NCBI RefSeq assembly: GCF_007713465.1
Contig: NZ_VMSG01000014.1
Location: 89,182-153,181, forward strand
DNA from: Pseudomonas sp. H3(2019)
Lineage (GTDB): Bacteria > Pseudomonadota > Gammaproteobacteria > Pseudomonadales > Pseudomonadaceae
Reading direction: 5' to 3'
Length of the DNA: 64,000 bases
The notes below the pieces were generated by a model, which had not been told where the DNA came from, made no database searches, and saw nothing but the letters and a program-made list of their open reading frames with translations. Positions 27,261 through 37,547 of the stretch are shown piece after piece (within the stretch, counting starts at the first letter, position 1; the number at the start of each line of letters is the position of its first letter). The translations under genes and the position numbers were made by a program.

Positions 27261-27725
27261 TCAGAACTGCGATTGCAGGTAGTTTTCCAGGCCAACCAAT
27301 TTGATCAGACCCAACTGCTTCTCCAGCCAGTACGTGTGATCTTCTTCGGTGTCAGCCAATTGAACCCGCAGGATCTCGCGACTGACGTAATCCTTGTGCA
27401 GCTCGCAGAGTTCGATGCCTTTGCAGAGCGCGGCACGGACTTTATATTCCAGGCGCAAGTCGGCAGCGAGCATCTCAGGCACCGTAGTGCCAACGTCCAG
27501 ATCGTCCGGGCGCATGCGTGGCGTGCCTTCCAGCATGAGGATTCGGCGCATCAGCGCATCTGCGTGCTGGGCCTCTTCTTCCATCTCGTGATTGATGCGC
27601 TCGTAGAGCTCGGTAAAGCCCCAGTCCTCATACATCCGCGAATGGATGAAATATTGATCACGTGCTGCCAGTTCGCCTGTGAGCAACGTGTTGAGGTAAT
27701 CGATTACGTCTGGGTGGCCTTGCAT
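27261..27725 (-). CDS. bfr: Bacterioferritin-like ferritin (FtnA/BfrA type)
   Basis: Iron-storage 24-mer subunit of 154 residues, starting [20 protein letters not shown]. Di-iron ferroxidase residues are visible at E18, E51, H54 and the pair around E127/H130. The heme-ligand Met52 of true bacterioferritins is replaced by Ala ([10 protein letters not shown], residues 47-56), so it probably binds no heme, as reported for P. aeruginosa FtnA (formerly BfrA). A longer in-frame start 25 codons upstream has no family support. It lies beside katA on the same strand, the order known in P. aeruginosa; a katA terminator between them suggests separate transcripts. Confidence 0.93.
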   Translation of the reverse strand: MQGHPDVIDYLNTLLTGELAARDQYFIHSRMYEDWGFTELYERINHEMEEEAQHADALMRRILMLEGTPRMRPDDLDVGTTVPEMLAADLRLEYKVRAALCKGIELCELHKDYVSREILRVQLADTEEDHTYWLEKQLGLIKLVGLENYLQSQF

Positions 27726-27836
27726 CGCCCTACATCTCCCTGCTTGAAAGGCTGTAGTTTGAACCAAGCGGACTGATTGGTCACTCCAATAGCGCGACAA
27801 AAGCGAAGATACTCTGAGAAAAGTAGCTTAAATAAC

Positions 27837-27863
27837 GCAAAAACCGCCCAAATGAGGGCGGTT
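27837..27863 (-). terminator. Terminator after katA
   Basis: Read on the minus strand: stem AACCGCCC / GGGCGGTT with a six-base loop, then a T run; 18 bases after the katA stop and before the bfr promoter region. Confidence 0.88.
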
Positions 27864-27880
27864 CTGCTTATCGTTTAGAC

Positions 27881-29329
27881 TTAGTTAAGCTGTACACCCA
27901 AGGCCTTTGCGATGCCTTCTCCGTAAGCGGCATCCGCTTTGTAGAAGTGCTGCAGTTGACGCTGAACCACATCACTGGAAACGCCCGCCATAGCACCGGC
28001 AATGTTGTTGATCAGCAGGGTTTTCTGCTCATCGCTCATCAAGCGGAACAACGCACCGGCGTGGCTGTAGTAATCCGTATCTTCACGGTGATCGTAACGA
28101 TCGGCCGCGCCGCTCAGGGCCAGTGCTGGCTCTGCGTATTGTGGAGCTTGCTTCGGCGCACCGGCGTAGCTGTTAGGCTCGTAGTTCGGTGTACTGCCAC
28201 CGTTGCTGCCAAATGCCATGGAACCGTCACGCTGATAGCTGTTGACTGGACTACGTGGCGCATTCACCGGCAATTGCTGGTGATTGGTACCAACGCGGTA
28301 GCGATGCGCATCAGCGTAGGCGAATACCCGACCTTGCAGCATACGGTCTGGCGACAAGCCCACACCCGGCACCATGTTGCTTGGACCAAACGCCGCCTGC
28401 TCGACTTCAGCGAAGTAGTTCTGCGGATTGCGATTAAGCTCAAGCTCACCGACTTCGATCAACGGGAATTCCTTCTGCGACCAGGTTTTGGTCACATCGA
28501 ACGGGTTCTCGTAATGCGCCGCGGCCTGGGCCTCGGTCATGATCTGAATGCACACGCGCCATTGCGGGAAGTCACCGCGCTCGATTGCGCCGAACAGGTC
28601 GCGTTGAGCGTAATCCGGATCAGTACCGGCCAGGCGTGCAGCTTCTGCCGGCGCCAGGTTCTTGATGCCCTGTTTGGTCTTGTAGTGCCATTTAACCCAG
28701 TGACGCTCGCCTTTGGCGCTGATCAGGCTGTAGGTGTGGCTGCCAAAACCGTGCATGTGACGGTAGCCGTCAGGGATGCCGCGATCCGAGAACAGGATGG
28801 TGACCTGGTGCAGCGCCTCAGGCGAATGCGACCAGAAGTCCCACATCATCTGTGCGCTTTTCAGGTTGCTTTGCGGCAAACGTTTTTGGGTATGGATAAA
28901 GTCCGGGAACTTCAGCGGATCACGAATGAAGAAGACTGGCGTGTTGTTGCCAACAATGTCCCAGTTGCCTTCCTCGGTGTAGAACTTCAGCGCAAAACCA
29001 CGCGGGTCGCGCTCGGTATCCGCCGAACCGCGCTCGCCACCCACGGTGGAGAATCGCAGGAAGGTCGGGGTTTGCTTGCCAACGGACTCAAACAACTTGG
29101 CACTGGTGTATTGGGTAATGTCGCGAGTAACGGTGAACGTACCGTAAGCACCCGAGCCTTTGGCGTGCACGCGGCGCTCCGGGATGTTTTCACGGTTGAA
29201 GTGGGCAAGCTTCTCGATCAGATGAAAGTCGTCGAGCAGCAGCGGGCCACGAGGACCGGCGGAGCGGGAATTCTGGTTGTCGGCGACGGGCGCGCCACTG
29301 GCGGTAGTAAGCGTTTTATTCTGACTCAT
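27881..29329 (-). CDS. katA: KatA, monofunctional heme catalase
   Basis: Small-subunit heme catalase of 482 residues that dismutates hydrogen peroxide. The distal His is in [14 protein letters not shown] (near residue 55), the distal Asn in [16 protein letters not shown], and the proximal Tyr region is [21 protein letters not shown] near 330-350. Length matches clade III KatA enzymes. Start [12 protein letters not shown], with AGGAAGAG upstream. The 190-base upstream region is AT-rich with a TATCGATA palindrome (near 29430) and could hold an OxyR site, which I could not pin down. Paired with bfr, linking peroxide detoxification to iron storage. Confidence 0.97.
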   Translation of the reverse strand: MSQNKTLTTASGAPVADNQNSRSAGPRGPLLLDDFHLIEKLAHFNRENIPERRVHAKGSGAYGTFTVTRDITQYTSAKLFESVGKQTPTFLRFSTVGGERGSADTERDPRGFALKFYTEEGNWDIVGNNTPVFFIRDPLKFPDFIHTQKRLPQSNLKSAQMMWDFWSHSPEALHQVTILFSDRGIPDGYRHMHGFGSHTYSLISAKGERHWVKWHYKTKQGIKNLAPAEAARLAGTDPDYAQRDLFGAIERGDFPQWRVCIQIMTEAQAAAHYENPFDVTKTWSQKEFPLIEVGELELNRNPQNYFAEVEQAAFGPSNMVPGVGLSPDRMLQGRVFAYADAHRYRVGTNHQQLPVNAPRSPVNSYQRDGSMAFGSNGGSTPNYEPNSYAGAPKQAPQYAEPALALSGAADRYDHREDTDYYSHAGALFRLMSDEQKTLLINNIAGAMAGVSSDVVQRQLQHFYKADAAYGEGIAKALGVQLN

Positions 29330-29521
29330 GCGATCTCTTCCTGTGTCAGTCTGGGAACTGCCGGCTAATCGGCTTGGGGGGGAGTATTCATCATCAATAC
29401 GGCATTCACAAATTCATTAACTTGTAGATATCGATAGAAAAATACTAATGACAACCCCATGCATATAGTGCGGACAGGAAAAGGCTTGAAGCTTGTACGT
29501 AGAGCGCATTTCTTATAGCCA

Positions 29522-29548
29522 CAAAAAACCGGGCACTAGGCCCGGTTC
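29522..29548 (-). terminator. Terminator of the alpha operon, after rplQ
   Basis: Minus-strand stem AACCGGGC / GCCCGGTT with a five-base loop followed by TTTT; 20 bases beyond the rplQ stop. It ends the long ribosomal protein transcript. Confidence 0.92.
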
Positions 29549-29567
29549 TTCGTTTCAGACTGACGTC

Positions 29568-29954
29568 TTACTCAGCGGATACAGCTTCACCGCCGACAGC
29601 ACGATCAACCAACTCGACGTACGCCATAGGCGCGTTGTCGCCAGCGCGGAAACCGCACTTGAGGATGCGCAGGTAGCCACCCTCACGGGTAGCGTAACGC
29701 TTGCCCAGGTCGTTGAAGAGCTTACCAACGATAGCTTTCGAACGAGTACGGTCGAAAGCCAGACGGCGGTTAGCCAGGCTGTCTGTCTTGGCCAAAGTGA
29801 TCAGCGGCTCAGCAACGCGACGCAGTTCTTTAGCTTTTGGCAGTGTAGTTTTGATCAGCTCGTGCTCGAACAGCGACACCGCCATGTTTTGAAACATGGC
29901 CTTGCGGTGCGAGCTCGTGCGGCTCAGGTGACGACCACTTTTACGATGACGCAT
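29568..29954 (-). CDS. rplQ: Ribosomal protein bL17
   Basis: Large-subunit protein L17 near the peptide exit tunnel, 128 residues (E. coli 127). Opens with the conserved [20 protein letters not shown], then [21 protein letters not shown]-terminal Gly/Glu-rich tail ends AVSAE. Last gene of the alpha operon, 42 bases after rpoA, and followed by a terminator. Confidence 0.98.
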   Translation of the reverse strand: MRHRKSGRHLSRTSSHRKAMFQNMAVSLFEHELIKTTLPKAKELRRVAEPLITLAKTDSLANRRLAFDRTRSKAIVGKLFNDLGKRYATREGGYLRILKCGFRAGDNAPMAYVELVDRAVGGEAVSAE

Positions 29955-29996
29955 GGTTCATTCCTTACCAAACACAACGTTCGGTGATTACGACGA

Positions 29997-30998
29997 TCAG
30001 GCAGTCGCCTTGTCGTCCTTCTTAAGACTTGCAGGCGGCCAGTTGTCGAGGCGCATGCCGAGGGACAGACCGCGGGAGGCCAGAACGTCCTTGATTTCAG
30101 TCAAGGATTTCTTGCCAAGGTTCGGAGTCTTCAACAGTTCTACTTCGGTACGCTGAATCAGGTCGCCGATGTAGTAAATGTTTTCCGCCTTAAGGCAGTT
30201 AGCCGAACGTACAGTCAGTTCCAGATCGTCAACCGGGCGAAGCAGGATCGGATCGATCTCGTCTTCTTGCTCGATTACCACTGGTTCGCTGTCACCTTTG
30301 AGGTCGACGAACGCAGCCAACTGCTGTTGCAGAATGGTTGCAGCGCGGCGGATAGCCTCTTCAGGATCCAGAGTACCGTTGGTTTCCAGATCAATAACCA
30401 GCTTGTCCAGGTTAGTACGCTGTTCGACACGGGCGTTTTCCACCACGTATGCGATACGGCGAACCGGGCTGAACGAAGAGTCAAGCTGCAAGCGACCGAT
30501 GCTGCGGCTTTCATCTTCATCGCTCTGACGCGAGTCGGCCGGTTCATAACCACGACCACGAGCTACTACTAGCTTCATGTTCAGGGCGCCGTTAGACGCC
30601 AGGTTAGCGATTACGTGATCGGGATTAACGATCTCGACATCATGATCCAGCTGAATATCGGCAGCGGTAACCACCCCCGAACCCTTCTTCGACAAGGTCA
30701 GCGTAACTTCGTCACGGCCGTGCAGCTTGATAGCCAGACCTTTAAGGTTCAACAGGATTTCAATTACGTCTTCCTGTACACCTTCGATGGCGCTGTACTC
30801 GTGGAGCACACCGTCAATCTCGGCCTCGACTACTGCACAGCCGGGCATTGAGGACAACAGGATGCGGCGCAGCGCGTTGCCCAGGGTGTGGCCAAAACCA
30901 CGCTCGAGAGGCTCGAGAGTGATCTTGGCGCGGGTTGGACTGACAACCTGCACATCAATATGGCGGGGTGTCAGGAACTCATTTACCGAAATCTGCAT
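29997..30998 (-). CDS. rpoA: RNA polymerase alpha subunit
   Basis: Alpha subunit, 333 residues. N-terminal assembly domain (1-235) has [20 protein letters not shown], where the alpha dimer forms and beta and beta-prime bind. After a flexible acidic linker, the C-terminal domain (about 250-325) contains [20 protein letters not shown], including the Arg that contacts UP elements and activators. Lies between rpsD and rplQ as in the classic alpha operon, so polymerase and ribosomal synthesis are coupled. Confidence 0.99.
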   Translation of the reverse strand: MQISVNEFLTPRHIDVQVVSPTRAKITLEPLERGFGHTLGNALRRILLSSMPGCAVVEAEIDGVLHEYSAIEGVQEDVIEILLNLKGLAIKLHGRDEVTLTLSKKGSGVVTAADIQLDHDVEIVNPDHVIANLASNGALNMKLVVARGRGYEPADSRQSDEDESRSIGRLQLDSSFSPVRRIAYVVENARVEQRTNLDKLVIDLETNGTLDPEEAIRRAATILQQQLAAFVDLKGDSEPVVIEQEDEIDPILLRPVDDLELTVRSANCLKAENIYYIGDLIQRTEVELLKTPNLGKKSLTEIKDVLASRGLSLGMRLDNWPPASLKKDDKATA

Positions 30999-31020
30999 GG
31001 ATGCACCTATTTTCTAGCCC

Positions 31021-31641
31021 TTACTTGGAGTAGAGCTCGACAATCAGGCTTTCGTTGATGTCGGCGGACAGATCACTGCGAGCTGGAACGTTCTTGAAAA
31101 CGCCCGACTTCTTCTCAGTGTCTACTTCTACCCATTCTACGCGGCCACGTTGGGCACACAGATCGAGAGCTTGGACAATGCGAAGTTGGTTCTTTGCTTT
31201 CTCGCGAATCGCGACCACGTCACCAGCACGAACCTGGTAGGACGGAACGTTTACGGTCTGACCGTTAACGCTGACGGATTTGTGCGATACCAGCTGACGG
31301 GATTCGGCACGAGTCGAACCAAAGCCCATACGGTATACAACGTTGTCCAGACGGCATTCGAGCAGCTGCAACAGGTTTTCGCCAGTTGCGCCTTTCTTGC
31401 CAGCAGCTTCTTTGTAGTAGCCGCTGAATTGACGCTCGAGAACGCCGTAGATACGACGGACCTTCTGCTTTTCACGCAGTTGGGTGCCGTAATCGGACTG
31501 GCGACCGCGGCGTTGGCCGTGGATACCAGGTGCTGCTTCAATGTTGCACTTCGATTCGATCGCGCGCACGCCGCTCTTCAGGAAGAGATCGGTGCCTTCG
31601 CGACGAGCGAGTTTGCATTTTGGACCAATGTAACGAGCCAT
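31021..31641 (-). CDS. rpsD: Ribosomal protein uS4
   Basis: Primary 16S-binding protein S4, 206 residues; also the translational repressor of the alpha operon in E. coli. The S4 RNA-binding domain is at about 96-157 ([33 protein letters not shown]). Only C9 and C32 are present in the N-terminus, so it is a non-zinc form. Start [16 protein letters not shown]. It is 22 bases from rpoA. Confidence 0.98.
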   Translation of the reverse strand: MARYIGPKCKLARREGTDLFLKSGVRAIESKCNIEAAPGIHGQRRGRQSDYGTQLREKQKVRRIYGVLERQFSGYYKEAAGKKGATGENLLQLLECRLDNVVYRMGFGSTRAESRQLVSHKSVSVNGQTVNVPSYQVRAGDVVAIREKAKNQLRIVQALDLCAQRGRVEWVEVDTEKKSGVFKNVPARSDLSADINESLIVELYSK

Positions 31642-31659
31642 TCTTTACAATCTCCTGGA

Positions 31660-32049
31660 TTACACGCGGCGCTTCTTCGGCGGACGGCACCCGTTGTGCG
31701 GGATTGGCGTCACGTCGGTGATGCTGGCGATCTTATAGCCACAGCCGTTCAAAGCACGGACAGCGGACTCACGACCTGGACCTGGACCTTTGACGTTAAC
31801 GTCGAGGTTTTTCAGGCCATATTCCAGCGCAGCTTGACCAGCACGTTCAGCAGCTACTTGAGCAGCAAACGGGGTGGACTTGCGGGAACCGCGGAAACCC
31901 GAACCACCGGAGGTAGCCCAGGAAAGAGCGTTACCTTGACGGTCGGTGATGGTCACGATTGTGTTGTTAAAAGACGCGTGGATGTGGGCGATGCCATCAA
32001 CCACTGTCTTTTTGACTTTTTTACGAGGACGAGCAGCAGGTTTTGCCAT
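31660..32049 (-). CDS. rpsK: Ribosomal protein uS11
   Basis: Small-subunit platform protein S11, 129 residues. Conserved [20 protein letters not shown] and the basic C-terminus [16 protein letters not shown] that holds the mRNA exit region. Alanine/lysine-rich N-terminal tail. Between rpsM and rpsD in the alpha operon, with spacers of 30 and 18 bases. Confidence 0.98.
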   Translation of the reverse strand: MAKPAARPRKKVKKTVVDGIAHIHASFNNTIVTITDRQGNALSWATSGGSGFRGSRKSTPFAAQVAAERAGQAALEYGLKNLDVNVKGPGPGRESAVRALNGCGYKIASITDVTPIPHNGCRPPKKRRV

Positions 32050-32079
32050 GATTAAATTCCTGTCGATTCGCTGGGGCGA

Positions 32080-32436
32080 TTACTTGCGGATCGGCTTACG
32101 CGGACCTTTACGGGTACGCGCGTTGGTCTTGGTACGCTGACCGCGTACTGGCAGACCACGACGATGACGCAGACCGCGATAGCAACCGAGGTCCATCAAG
32201 CGCTTGATTTTCATGTTGATTTCGCGACGCAGGTCACCTTCAGTGGTGAACTTCGCCACTTCGCCACGCAGCTGTTCAATCTGCTCGTCGCTCAGATCCT
32301 TGATCTTTGCGGCTGGGTTTACCCCAGTCACTGCACAGATCTTCTGTGCAGTTGTGCGACCAACACCATAGATGTAGGTCAGCGAGATAACAGTATGCTT
32401 GTTATCTGGAATGTTGACGCCTGCAATACGGGCCAT
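32080..32436 (-). CDS. rpsM: Ribosomal protein uS13
   Basis: Head protein S13, 118 residues, contacting the large subunit and P-site t[23 protein letters not shown] starts the globular part; helix-two-turns-helix motif [17 protein letters not shown]-terminal tail rich in Lys/Arg ([17 protein letters not shown]). First gene of the alpha operon, preceded by its own promoter and leader. Confidence 0.98.
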   Translation of the reverse strand: MARIAGVNIPDNKHTVISLTYIYGVGRTTAQKICAVTGVNPAAKIKDLSDEQIEQLRGEVAKFTTEGDLRREINMKIKRLMDLGCYRGLRHRRGLPVRGQRTKTNARTRKGPRKPIRK

Positions 32437-32495
32437 TCAGTGGGACTCCAATTGACAGCTACCTACGCCCCGGAAGCCAAGAAATAGGGCGCGAG

Positions 32496-32524
32496 ATAAT
32501 ATCGCTGTAATAACAAATAATCAA
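32496..32524 (-). promoter_or_regulatory. Alpha operon promoter upstream of rpsM
   Basis: Minus strand TTGATT (32524-32519), 17-base spacer, TATTAT (32501-32496): a good sigma70 match. The ~55-base transcript leader to the rpsM ATG would be the site for S4 autoregulation as in E. coli; I could not fold the pseudoknot by eye. Confidence 0.7.
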
Positions 32525-32550
32525 CCCAGCAGCGCACTAGCTGCTGGGCT
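32523..32550 (-). terminator. Hairpin after rpmJ, weak terminator
   Basis: Minus-strand stem CCCAGCAG / CTGCTGGG (8 bp) followed by TTGATTATTTG, overlapping the -35 of the alpha promoter. May partly end spc transcripts and let others read into rpsM. Confidence 0.55.
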
Positions 32551-32566
32551 TGAAGCACAATCACAC

Positions 32567-32683
32567 TCAGCCTTGGCGCTGTTTGTGACGCGGTTCCGCG
32601 CTGCAAATTACTCGAACAACACCTTCGCGGCGAATAATCTTGCAGTTACGGCACAGCTTTTTCACCGATGCACGAACTTTCAT
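32567..32683 (-). CDS. rpmJ: Ribosomal protein bL36, zinc-binding form
   Basis: Smallest ribosomal protein, 38 residues: begins [15 protein letters not shown] and ends RHKQRQG. C11, C14, C27 and H33 form the zinc ribbon, so this is the C+ (zinc) paralogue. GGAG precedes the ATG. It lies 24 bases after secY at the end of the spc operon, as in E. coli. Confidence 0.95.
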
Positions 32684-32707
32684 CACCAACTCCTCGAACC
32701 TTATGGG

Positions 32708-34036
32708 TCAGCGCAGCATGCCGCTGCCGTAACCCTTCAGGTTGGCTTTCTTCATCAGGGATTCGTACTGGTGCGAAACGAGGTGCGATTGTACTTGGGA
32801 CATGAAGTCCATCACAACCACGACCACGATCAGCAACGAGGTCCCGCCAAGGTAGAACGGAACGTTTGCTGCAACCACCAGGAACTGGGGCAACAGGCAC
32901 ACGGCCGTCATATAAAGAGCACCGAACATGGTCAAGCGAGTCAGAACGCCATCAATATAGCGCGCAGACTGCTCACCTGGACGGATGCCCGGAATAAAGG
33001 CACCGGACTTCTTCAGGTTTTCCGCTACGTCTTTCGGATTGAACATCAACGCCGTATAGAAGAAGCAGAAGAAAATAATCCCTGCACTAAACAGCAGAAT
33101 ATTCAACGGCTGACCAGGAGCGATCGACTGCGAGATGTCCTGCAACCAGCCCATACCTTCAGACTGACCAAACCAGGCACCCAACGAAGCCGGGAACAGC
33201 AAAATGCTGCTCGCGAAAATAGCCGGAATAACACCGGCCATGTTCACTTTCAGCGGCAAGTGGCTAGTCTGCGCAGCAAACACCTTGCGGCCCTGCTGAC
33301 GCTTGGCGTAGTGAACAGCAATACGACGCTGACCACGCTCAATGAACACCACGAAACCGATAATCGCTACTGCCAGCAAACCGATGGCAACCAAGGCGAA
33401 GATGTTGATATCACCCTGACGCGCAGACTCGAAAGACTGCCCGATTGCTCTCGGAAGACCGGCGACGATACCCGAAAAAATCAACATCGAGATACCGTTG
33501 CCAACACCACGCTCAGTAATCTGCTCACCCAGCCACATCATGAACATCGCACCAGCCACAAACGTGGATACCGCGACGAAATGGAAGCCAAAGTCACCAG
33601 TGAACGCAACGCCCTGCCCCGCCAGGCCAATGGACATGCCAATAGCCTGAACGAGAGCGAGGACGACAGTGCCGTAGCGGGTGTACTGGCTGATCTTGCG
33701 ACGGCCAGCTTCACCTTCCTTCTTCAACTGCTCCAACTGCGGGCTGACGGCTGTCATCAGCTGCATGATGATCGATGCCGAAATGTACGGCATGATCCCC
33801 AGTGCAAAGATGCTCATCCGCTCCAGCGCGCCGCCGGAAAACATGTTGAACAAGCTAAGAATGGTCCCCTCATTCTGTCGAAACAGGTCTGCGAGTCGGT
33901 CCGGGTTGATACCTGGAACCGGGATGTGTGCGCCTATTCGGTAGACGATAATCGCCAGGAACAGAAAACGCAGACGAGCCCAGAGTTCAGACATACCGCC
34001 TTTGCCGAGCGCAGAGAGAGCACCTTGCTTAGCCAT
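32708..34036 (-). CDS. secY: Preprotein translocase channel SecY
   Basis: Channel subunit of the SecYEG translocon, 442 residues and ten membrane helices. Landmarks: N-terminal [28 protein letters not shown], plug region after it, [17 protein letters not shown] and the cytosolic loop with [17 protein letters not shown] that binds SecA and ribosomes; C-terminal [17 protein letters not shown]. Encoded directly after rplO (stop and start touch) in the spc operon; SecE is in the secE-nusG unit of this window. Confidence 0.98.
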   Translation of the reverse strand: MAKQGALSALGKGGMSELWARLRFLFLAIIVYRIGAHIPVPGINPDRLADLFRQNEGTILSLFNMFSGGALERMSIFALGIMPYISASIIMQLMTAVSPQLEQLKKEGEAGRRKISQYTRYGTVVLALVQAIGMSIGLAGQGVAFTGDFGFHFVAVSTFVAGAMFMMWLGEQITERGVGNGISMLIFSGIVAGLPRAIGQSFESARQGDINIFALVAIGLLAVAIIGFVVFIERGQRRIAVHYAKRQQGRKVFAAQTSHLPLKVNMAGVIPAIFASSILLFPASLGAWFGQSEGMGWLQDISQSIAPGQPLNILLFSAGIIFFCFFYTALMFNPKDVAENLKKSGAFIPGIRPGEQSARYIDGVLTRLTMFGALYMTAVCLLPQFLVVAANVPFYLGGTSLLIVVVVVMDFMSQVQSHLVSHQYESLMKKANLKGYGSGMLR

Positions 34037-34474
34037 TTATTCCTCGAACTTGCCGCCAGCTGCTTCGATAGCCGCACGCGCACCTTTGGTGGCGCCGATT
34101 CCCTTTCCGATGGTGACAGCGCGAGTAACTTCGCCGGACAGCATGATTTTCACACGCTGAACGTTGACGTTGATCACGTTGGCATCTTTCAGGGACTGCA
34201 CGGTGACGATGTCGCCTTCCACTTTAGCCAGCTCGGACAGACGCACTTCTGCGCGGTCCATGGCCTTCAGGGAAACGAAACCGAACTTCGGCAGGCGACG
34301 ATGCAGCGGCTGTTGACCGCCTTCAAAGCCTGGAGCAATGGTGCCACCGGAGCGGGAGGTTTGACCTTTGTGACCACGGCCACCAGTCTTACCCAAACCA
34401 CTACCGATACCACGGCCCGGACGATGCTTTTCGCGACGGGAACCCGGCGCTGGACTCAGATCATTGAGTTTCAT
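34037..34474 (-). CDS. rplO: Ribosomal protein uL15
   Basis: Late-assembly large-subunit protein L15, 145 residues. Gly/Arg-rich N-terminal extension ([34 protein letters not shown]) that threads into 23S rRNA, then globular part with [14 protein letters not shown] and [15 protein letters not shown]. Adjacent to rpmD and secY. Confidence 0.98.
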   Translation of the reverse strand: MKLNDLSPAPGSRREKHRPGRGIGSGLGKTGGRGHKGQTSRSGGTIAPGFEGGQQPLHRRLPKFGFVSLKAMDRAEVRLSELAKVEGDIVTVQSLKDANVINVNVQRVKIMLSGEVTRAVTIGKGIGATKGARAAIEAAGGKFEE

Positions 34475-34477
34475 CGA

Positions 34478-34654
34478 TTAACCCTCGACACGCAGCATGT
34501 AGTAAGCCTTGTTGATCATCCCGCGATTCTCGGGAGTATCCAGCACTTCTACAGTGTGACCGATGCGACGCAGACCCAGACCCTTAACGCACAGTTTGTG
34601 GTTAGGGATGCGGCCGGTCATGCTTTTGATCAGCGTTACTTTAACGGTAGCCAT
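34478..34654 (-). CDS. rpmD: Ribosomal protein uL30
   Basis: Small ribosomal protein L30, 58 residues; reads [20 protein letters not shown], then [18 protein letters not shown] and ends MLRVEG. The beta-alpha-beta fold binds 23S rRNA. Two bases after rpsE and three before rplO, fully in spc order. Confidence 0.96.
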   Translation of the reverse strand: MATVKVTLIKSMTGRIPNHKLCVKGLGLRRIGHTVEVLDTPENRGMINKAYYMLRVEG

Positions 34655-34656
34655 GA

Positions 34657-35157
34657 TCAGAAGATCTCCTTGACGCTTTTGCCACGCTTGGCGGCAATGG
34701 ATTCAGGAGACTGCATAGCTTTCAAACCTTTGAAAGTGGCGTGAACCACGTTTACCGGGTTAGTCGAGCCGTAGCACTTGGCCAGAACGTTCTGAACGCC
34801 AGCAACTTCGAGGACAGCACGCATAGCGCCGCCAGCGATGATACCGGTACCTTCAGAAGCAGGCTGCATGTACACCTTCGAAGCGCCGTGAGCGGACTTC
34901 ATTGCGTACTGCAGAGTGGTGCCGTTCAGATCAACTTGGATCATGTTGCGGCGAGCAGCTTCCATTGCCTTCTGGATCGCAGCAGGCACTTCACGCGACT
35001 TGCCACGGCCGAAGCCAACGCGCCCTTTACCATCACCAACCACGGTCAACGCGGTGAAAGTGAAGATACGGCCGCCTTTAACGGTTTTGGCTACGCGGTT
35101 AACTTGAACCAGCTTCTCGATGTAGCCTTCGTCGCGCTTTTGGTCGTTATTTGACAT
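34657..35157 (-). CDS. rpsE: Ribosomal protein uS5
   Basis: Small-subunit protein S5, 166 residues, at the mRNA entry and accuracy centre. Double-stranded RNA-binding N-terminal domain [20 protein letters not shown], with the loop [18 protein letters not shown] where spectinomycin-resistance changes occur in E. coli; loop sequence looks normal. C-terminal domain ends RGKSVKEIF. Confidence 0.98.
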   Translation of the reverse strand: MSNNDQKRDEGYIEKLVQVNRVAKTVKGGRIFTFTALTVVGDGKGRVGFGRGKSREVPAAIQKAMEAARRNMIQVDLNGTTLQYAMKSAHGASKVYMQPASEGTGIIAGGAMRAVLEVAGVQNVLAKCYGSTNPVNVVHATFKGLKAMQSPESIAAKRGKSVKEIF

Positions 35158-35160
35158 AAC

Positions 35161-35511
35161 TTAGAACTCCAGCCCAGCTTCACGAGCAGCATCAGCCAGC
35201 GCCTTGACGCGGCCGTGGTACTTGAAGCCAGAGCGGTCGAAAGCCACCTGCGAGACGCCAGCGGCTTTAGCACGCGTAGCGACCAGCTGGCCAACCTTAG
35301 TGGCCGCGTCGATGTTGCCAGTGGCACCATCACGCAGTTCTTTATCCAAAGTCGAGGCACTTGCCAGGACTTTGTTGCCGTCGGCCGAAATGACCTGGGC
35401 GTAGATGTGCTGCGACGAACGGAACACGCAGAGACGCACGACTTCGAGTTCGTGCATTTTCAGGCGTGCTTTGCGAGCGCGACGCAGTCGAGTAACTTTT
35501 TTGTCGGTCAT
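35161..35511 (-). CDS. rplR: Ribosomal protein uL18
   Basis: 5S rRNA-binding protein L18, 116 residues. Basic N-terminus [20 protein letters not shown], then [20 protein letters not shown] and the C-terminal [20 protein letters not shown]. Part of the central protuberance with L5 and L25. Three bases before rpsE. Confidence 0.98.
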   Translation of the reverse strand: MTDKKVTRLRRARKARLKMHELEVVRLCVFRSSQHIYAQVISADGNKVLASASTLDKELRDGATGNIDAATKVGQLVATRAKAAGVSQVAFDRSGFKYHGRVKALADAAREAGLEF

Positions 35512-35521
35512 TTGCTATGCC

Positions 35522-36055
35522 CTACTTCTTCTTGGCTTCTTTACGACGGACGACTTCGTCCGCGTAGCGCACACCTTTGCCTTTGTACGGCTCTGGTGGA
35601 CGGAAGTCGCGGATCTCGGCGGCCACTTGACCTACCAGCTGCTTGTCGATGCCCTTGATCAGGATATCGGTCTGGCTAGGAGTCTCAGCGGTGATGCCTT
35701 CCGGCAGTTCATAATCCACTGGGTGCGAGAAGCCAAGAGCCAGGTTCAGCACTGTGCCTTTTGCTTGCGCTTTGTAACCAACACCGACCAGCTGGAGCTT
35801 GCGCTCGAAGCCTTGGCTTACGCCTTGGACCATGTTGTTTACCAACGCACGAGTGGTACCAGCCATTGCGCGAGTTTGTTGATCGCCATTGCGAGCAGCG
35901 AAACGCAGCTCACCAGCTTCTTCAACGATCTCAACGGACGAATGGATGTTCAGTTCGAGAGTGCCCTTGGCACCCTTCACCGAAAGCTGTTGGCCTGCGA
36001 ATTTAACTTCGACACCGGCTGGCAGCTTAACGGGGTTCTTAGCGACGCGAGACAT
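35522..36055 (-). CDS. rplF: Ribosomal protein uL6
   Basis: L6, 177 residues, two homologous domains; near the GTPase-associated centre. [17 protein letters not shown] begins domain 1; domain 2 has [14 protein letters not shown] and the signature [14 protein letters not shown] near the C-terminus. Usual bacterial length. Confidence 0.98.
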   Translation of the reverse strand: MSRVAKNPVKLPAGVEVKFAGQQLSVKGAKGTLELNIHSSVEIVEEAGELRFAARNGDQQTRAMAGTTRALVNNMVQGVSQGFERKLQLVGVGYKAQAKGTVLNLALGFSHPVDYELPEGITAETPSQTDILIKGIDKQLVGQVAAEIRDFRPPEPYKGKGVRYADEVVRRKEAKKK

Positions 36056-36067
36056 GCTTATCCCCCC

Positions 36068-36460
36068 TTAGAACACAGTGCAAAGAACTTCGCCGCCGAC
36101 ACCGGCAGCGCGCGCAGCACGATCCGTCATCACACCTTTGTTGGTGGAGACGATAGACACACCGAGACCGCCACGAACTTTTGGCAGATCATCGACGGAC
36201 TTGTACTGACGCAGGCCTGGACGGCTAACGCGCTTCACTTCCTCGATGACCGGACGGCCTTCGAAGTACTTCAGCTCGATGGACAGCAGTGGTTTGATTT
36301 CGCTGCTGATCTGATAACCCGCGATGTAACCTTCGTCCTTCAGGACTTTAGCTACAGCCACCTTCAACGTGGAAGACGGCATGCTTACGACGGACTTTTC
36401 AGCCATCTGGGCATTACGGATTCGAGTTAGCATGTCCGCTAACGGGTCCTGCATACTCAT
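36068..36460 (-). CDS. rpsH: Ribosomal protein uS8
   Basis: S8, 130 residues, binds 16S helix 21 and in E. coli represses spc translation. Starts [21 protein letters not shown]-terminal signature [21 protein letters not shown] 208-base spacer separates it from upstream rpsN, unusual in this compact operon. Confidence 0.98.
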   Translation of the reverse strand: MSMQDPLADMLTRIRNAQMAEKSVVSMPSSTLKVAVAKVLKDEGYIAGYQISSEIKPLLSIELKYFEGRPVIEEVKRVSRPGLRQYKSVDDLPKVRGGLGVSIVSTNKGVMTDRAARAAGVGGEVLCTVF

Positions 36461-36527
36461 GGGCTAGACGCTCCTAATACAAAAAAATAAGCCTTGCGGC
36501 TACTACCTTCGCCGAGAAACTCCGCAC

Positions 36528-36608
36528 GAAAAAAGCACGGGCTCAGGCGAGCCGGGTATTCTAGACACACCCCACAAATGAATCAAGCCCCAATAGGGGC
36601 CTGATTCA
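36528..36608 (-). promoter_or_regulatory. Structured spacer between rpsN and rpsH
   Basis: Within the 208-base rpsN-rpsH gap: a strong hairpin, TGAATCA-GGCCCC/GGGGCT-TGATTCA (36579-36608, one mismatch), and downstream on the minus strand GGCTC-gcct-GAGCC followed by CGTGCTTTTTT (36528-36554), a terminator-like structure. Candidate attenuator or processing region within the spc operon; function inferred. Confidence 0.5.
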
Positions 36609-36668
36609 AGTTCAAGGTCACCGGTGGTCAGGATCTTGCGACCCCGAGCACCGAGACTTTGATAGTGC

Positions 36669-36974
36669 TTACCAGCTGGCTTTAACCAGACCAGGTACGT
36701 CACCACGCATTGCCGCTTCACGCAGTTTGTTACGGCCGAGGCCGAACTTGCGGTAAACGCCGTGTGGACGACCGGTCAGGCGGCAGCGGTTACGCATGCG
36801 CGAAGCGCTTGCGTCACGTGGCTGCTTCTGCAGAGCTACTGTAGCTTCCCAACGCGCTTCTGGACTTGCGTTCAGATCAACGATGATAGCTTTCAGTGCT
36901 GCACGCTTTTTGGCGTACTTGGCAACCGTGAGCTGACGCTTCAGCTCGCGGTTTTTCATGCTCATCTTGGCCAT
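36669..36974 (-). CDS. rpsN: Ribosomal protein uS14, zinc-free form
   Basis: S14 of 101 residues, the long C- form without the zinc CxxC motifs of the short paralogue. Start [19 protein letters not shown]; signature [20 protein letters not shown]. The start is chosen 22 codons inside a longer frame because the family begins here. Thirteen bases after rplE. Confidence 0.97.
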   Translation of the reverse strand: MAKMSMKNRELKRQLTVAKYAKKRAALKAIIVDLNASPEARWEATVALQKQPRDASASRMRNRCRLTGRPHGVYRKFGLGRNKLREAAMRGDVPGLVKASW

Positions 36975-36987
36975 TTTCCTACTCCAA

Positions 36988-37527
36988 TCAGTTGCGGAAC
37001 GGGAATTTGAAAGCACGCAGCAATGCGCGACCTTCGTCATCGTTCTTGGCAGTGGTGGTCAGGGTAATGTCCAGACCGCGGAGAGCATCGATCTTGTCGT
37101 AATCGATTTCCGGAAAAATGATCTGCTCTTTTACGCCCATGCTGTAGTTACCACGACCATCGAAGGACTTGGCATTCAGGCCGCGGAAGTCGCGAACCCG
37201 AGGCAGGGAGATCGACAGCAGACGATCCAGGAACTCGTACATACGCTCACGGCGCAGGGTCACTTTGACGCCGATCGGCCAACCTTCACGGACTTTAAAG
37301 CCAGCGATGGATTTCCGAGCGTAGGTCACAACGACTTTCTGGCCGGTGATCTTTTCCAGGTCAGCAACAGCGTGCTCGATGACTTTTTTGTCGCCGATCG
37401 CTTCGCCCAGACCCATGTTCAGGGTGATTTTGGTAACGCGCGGAACTTCCATCACGTTCGAAAGCTTAAGTTCTTCCTTAAGTTTCGGTGCGATTTCCTT
37501 CCGGTAAATCTCTTTTAGTCGTGCCAT
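36988..37527 (-). CDS. rplE: Ribosomal protein uL5
   Basis: L5, 179 residues, binds 5S rRNA and P-site tRNA at the central protuberance. [20 protein letters not shown], then signature [20 protein letters not shown] and [22 protein letters not shown] segment; ends [11 protein letters not shown]. Spc operon, 20 bases after rplX. Confidence 0.98.
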   Translation of the reverse strand: MARLKEIYRKEIAPKLKEELKLSNVMEVPRVTKITLNMGLGEAIGDKKVIEHAVADLEKITGQKVVVTYARKSIAGFKVREGWPIGVKVTLRRERMYEFLDRLLSISLPRVRDFRGLNAKSFDGRGNYSMGVKEQIIFPEIDYDKIDALRGLDITLTTTAKNDDEGRALLRAFKFPFRN

Positions 37528-37547
37528 GGTCTTCTACCTAGCAGTGT

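Noticed and set aside
29390..29470. Possible OxyR site upstream of katA (TATCGATA and ATAG-like elements)
   Set aside because: The four ATAG/CTAT elements of an OxyR site could not be aligned with correct spacing; left as a suggestion only.
36503..36721. A 72-codon frame in the rpsN-rpsH spacer
   Set aside because: Overlaps rpsN, has no ribosome binding site and no protein-like pattern; the region is better explained by RNA structure.
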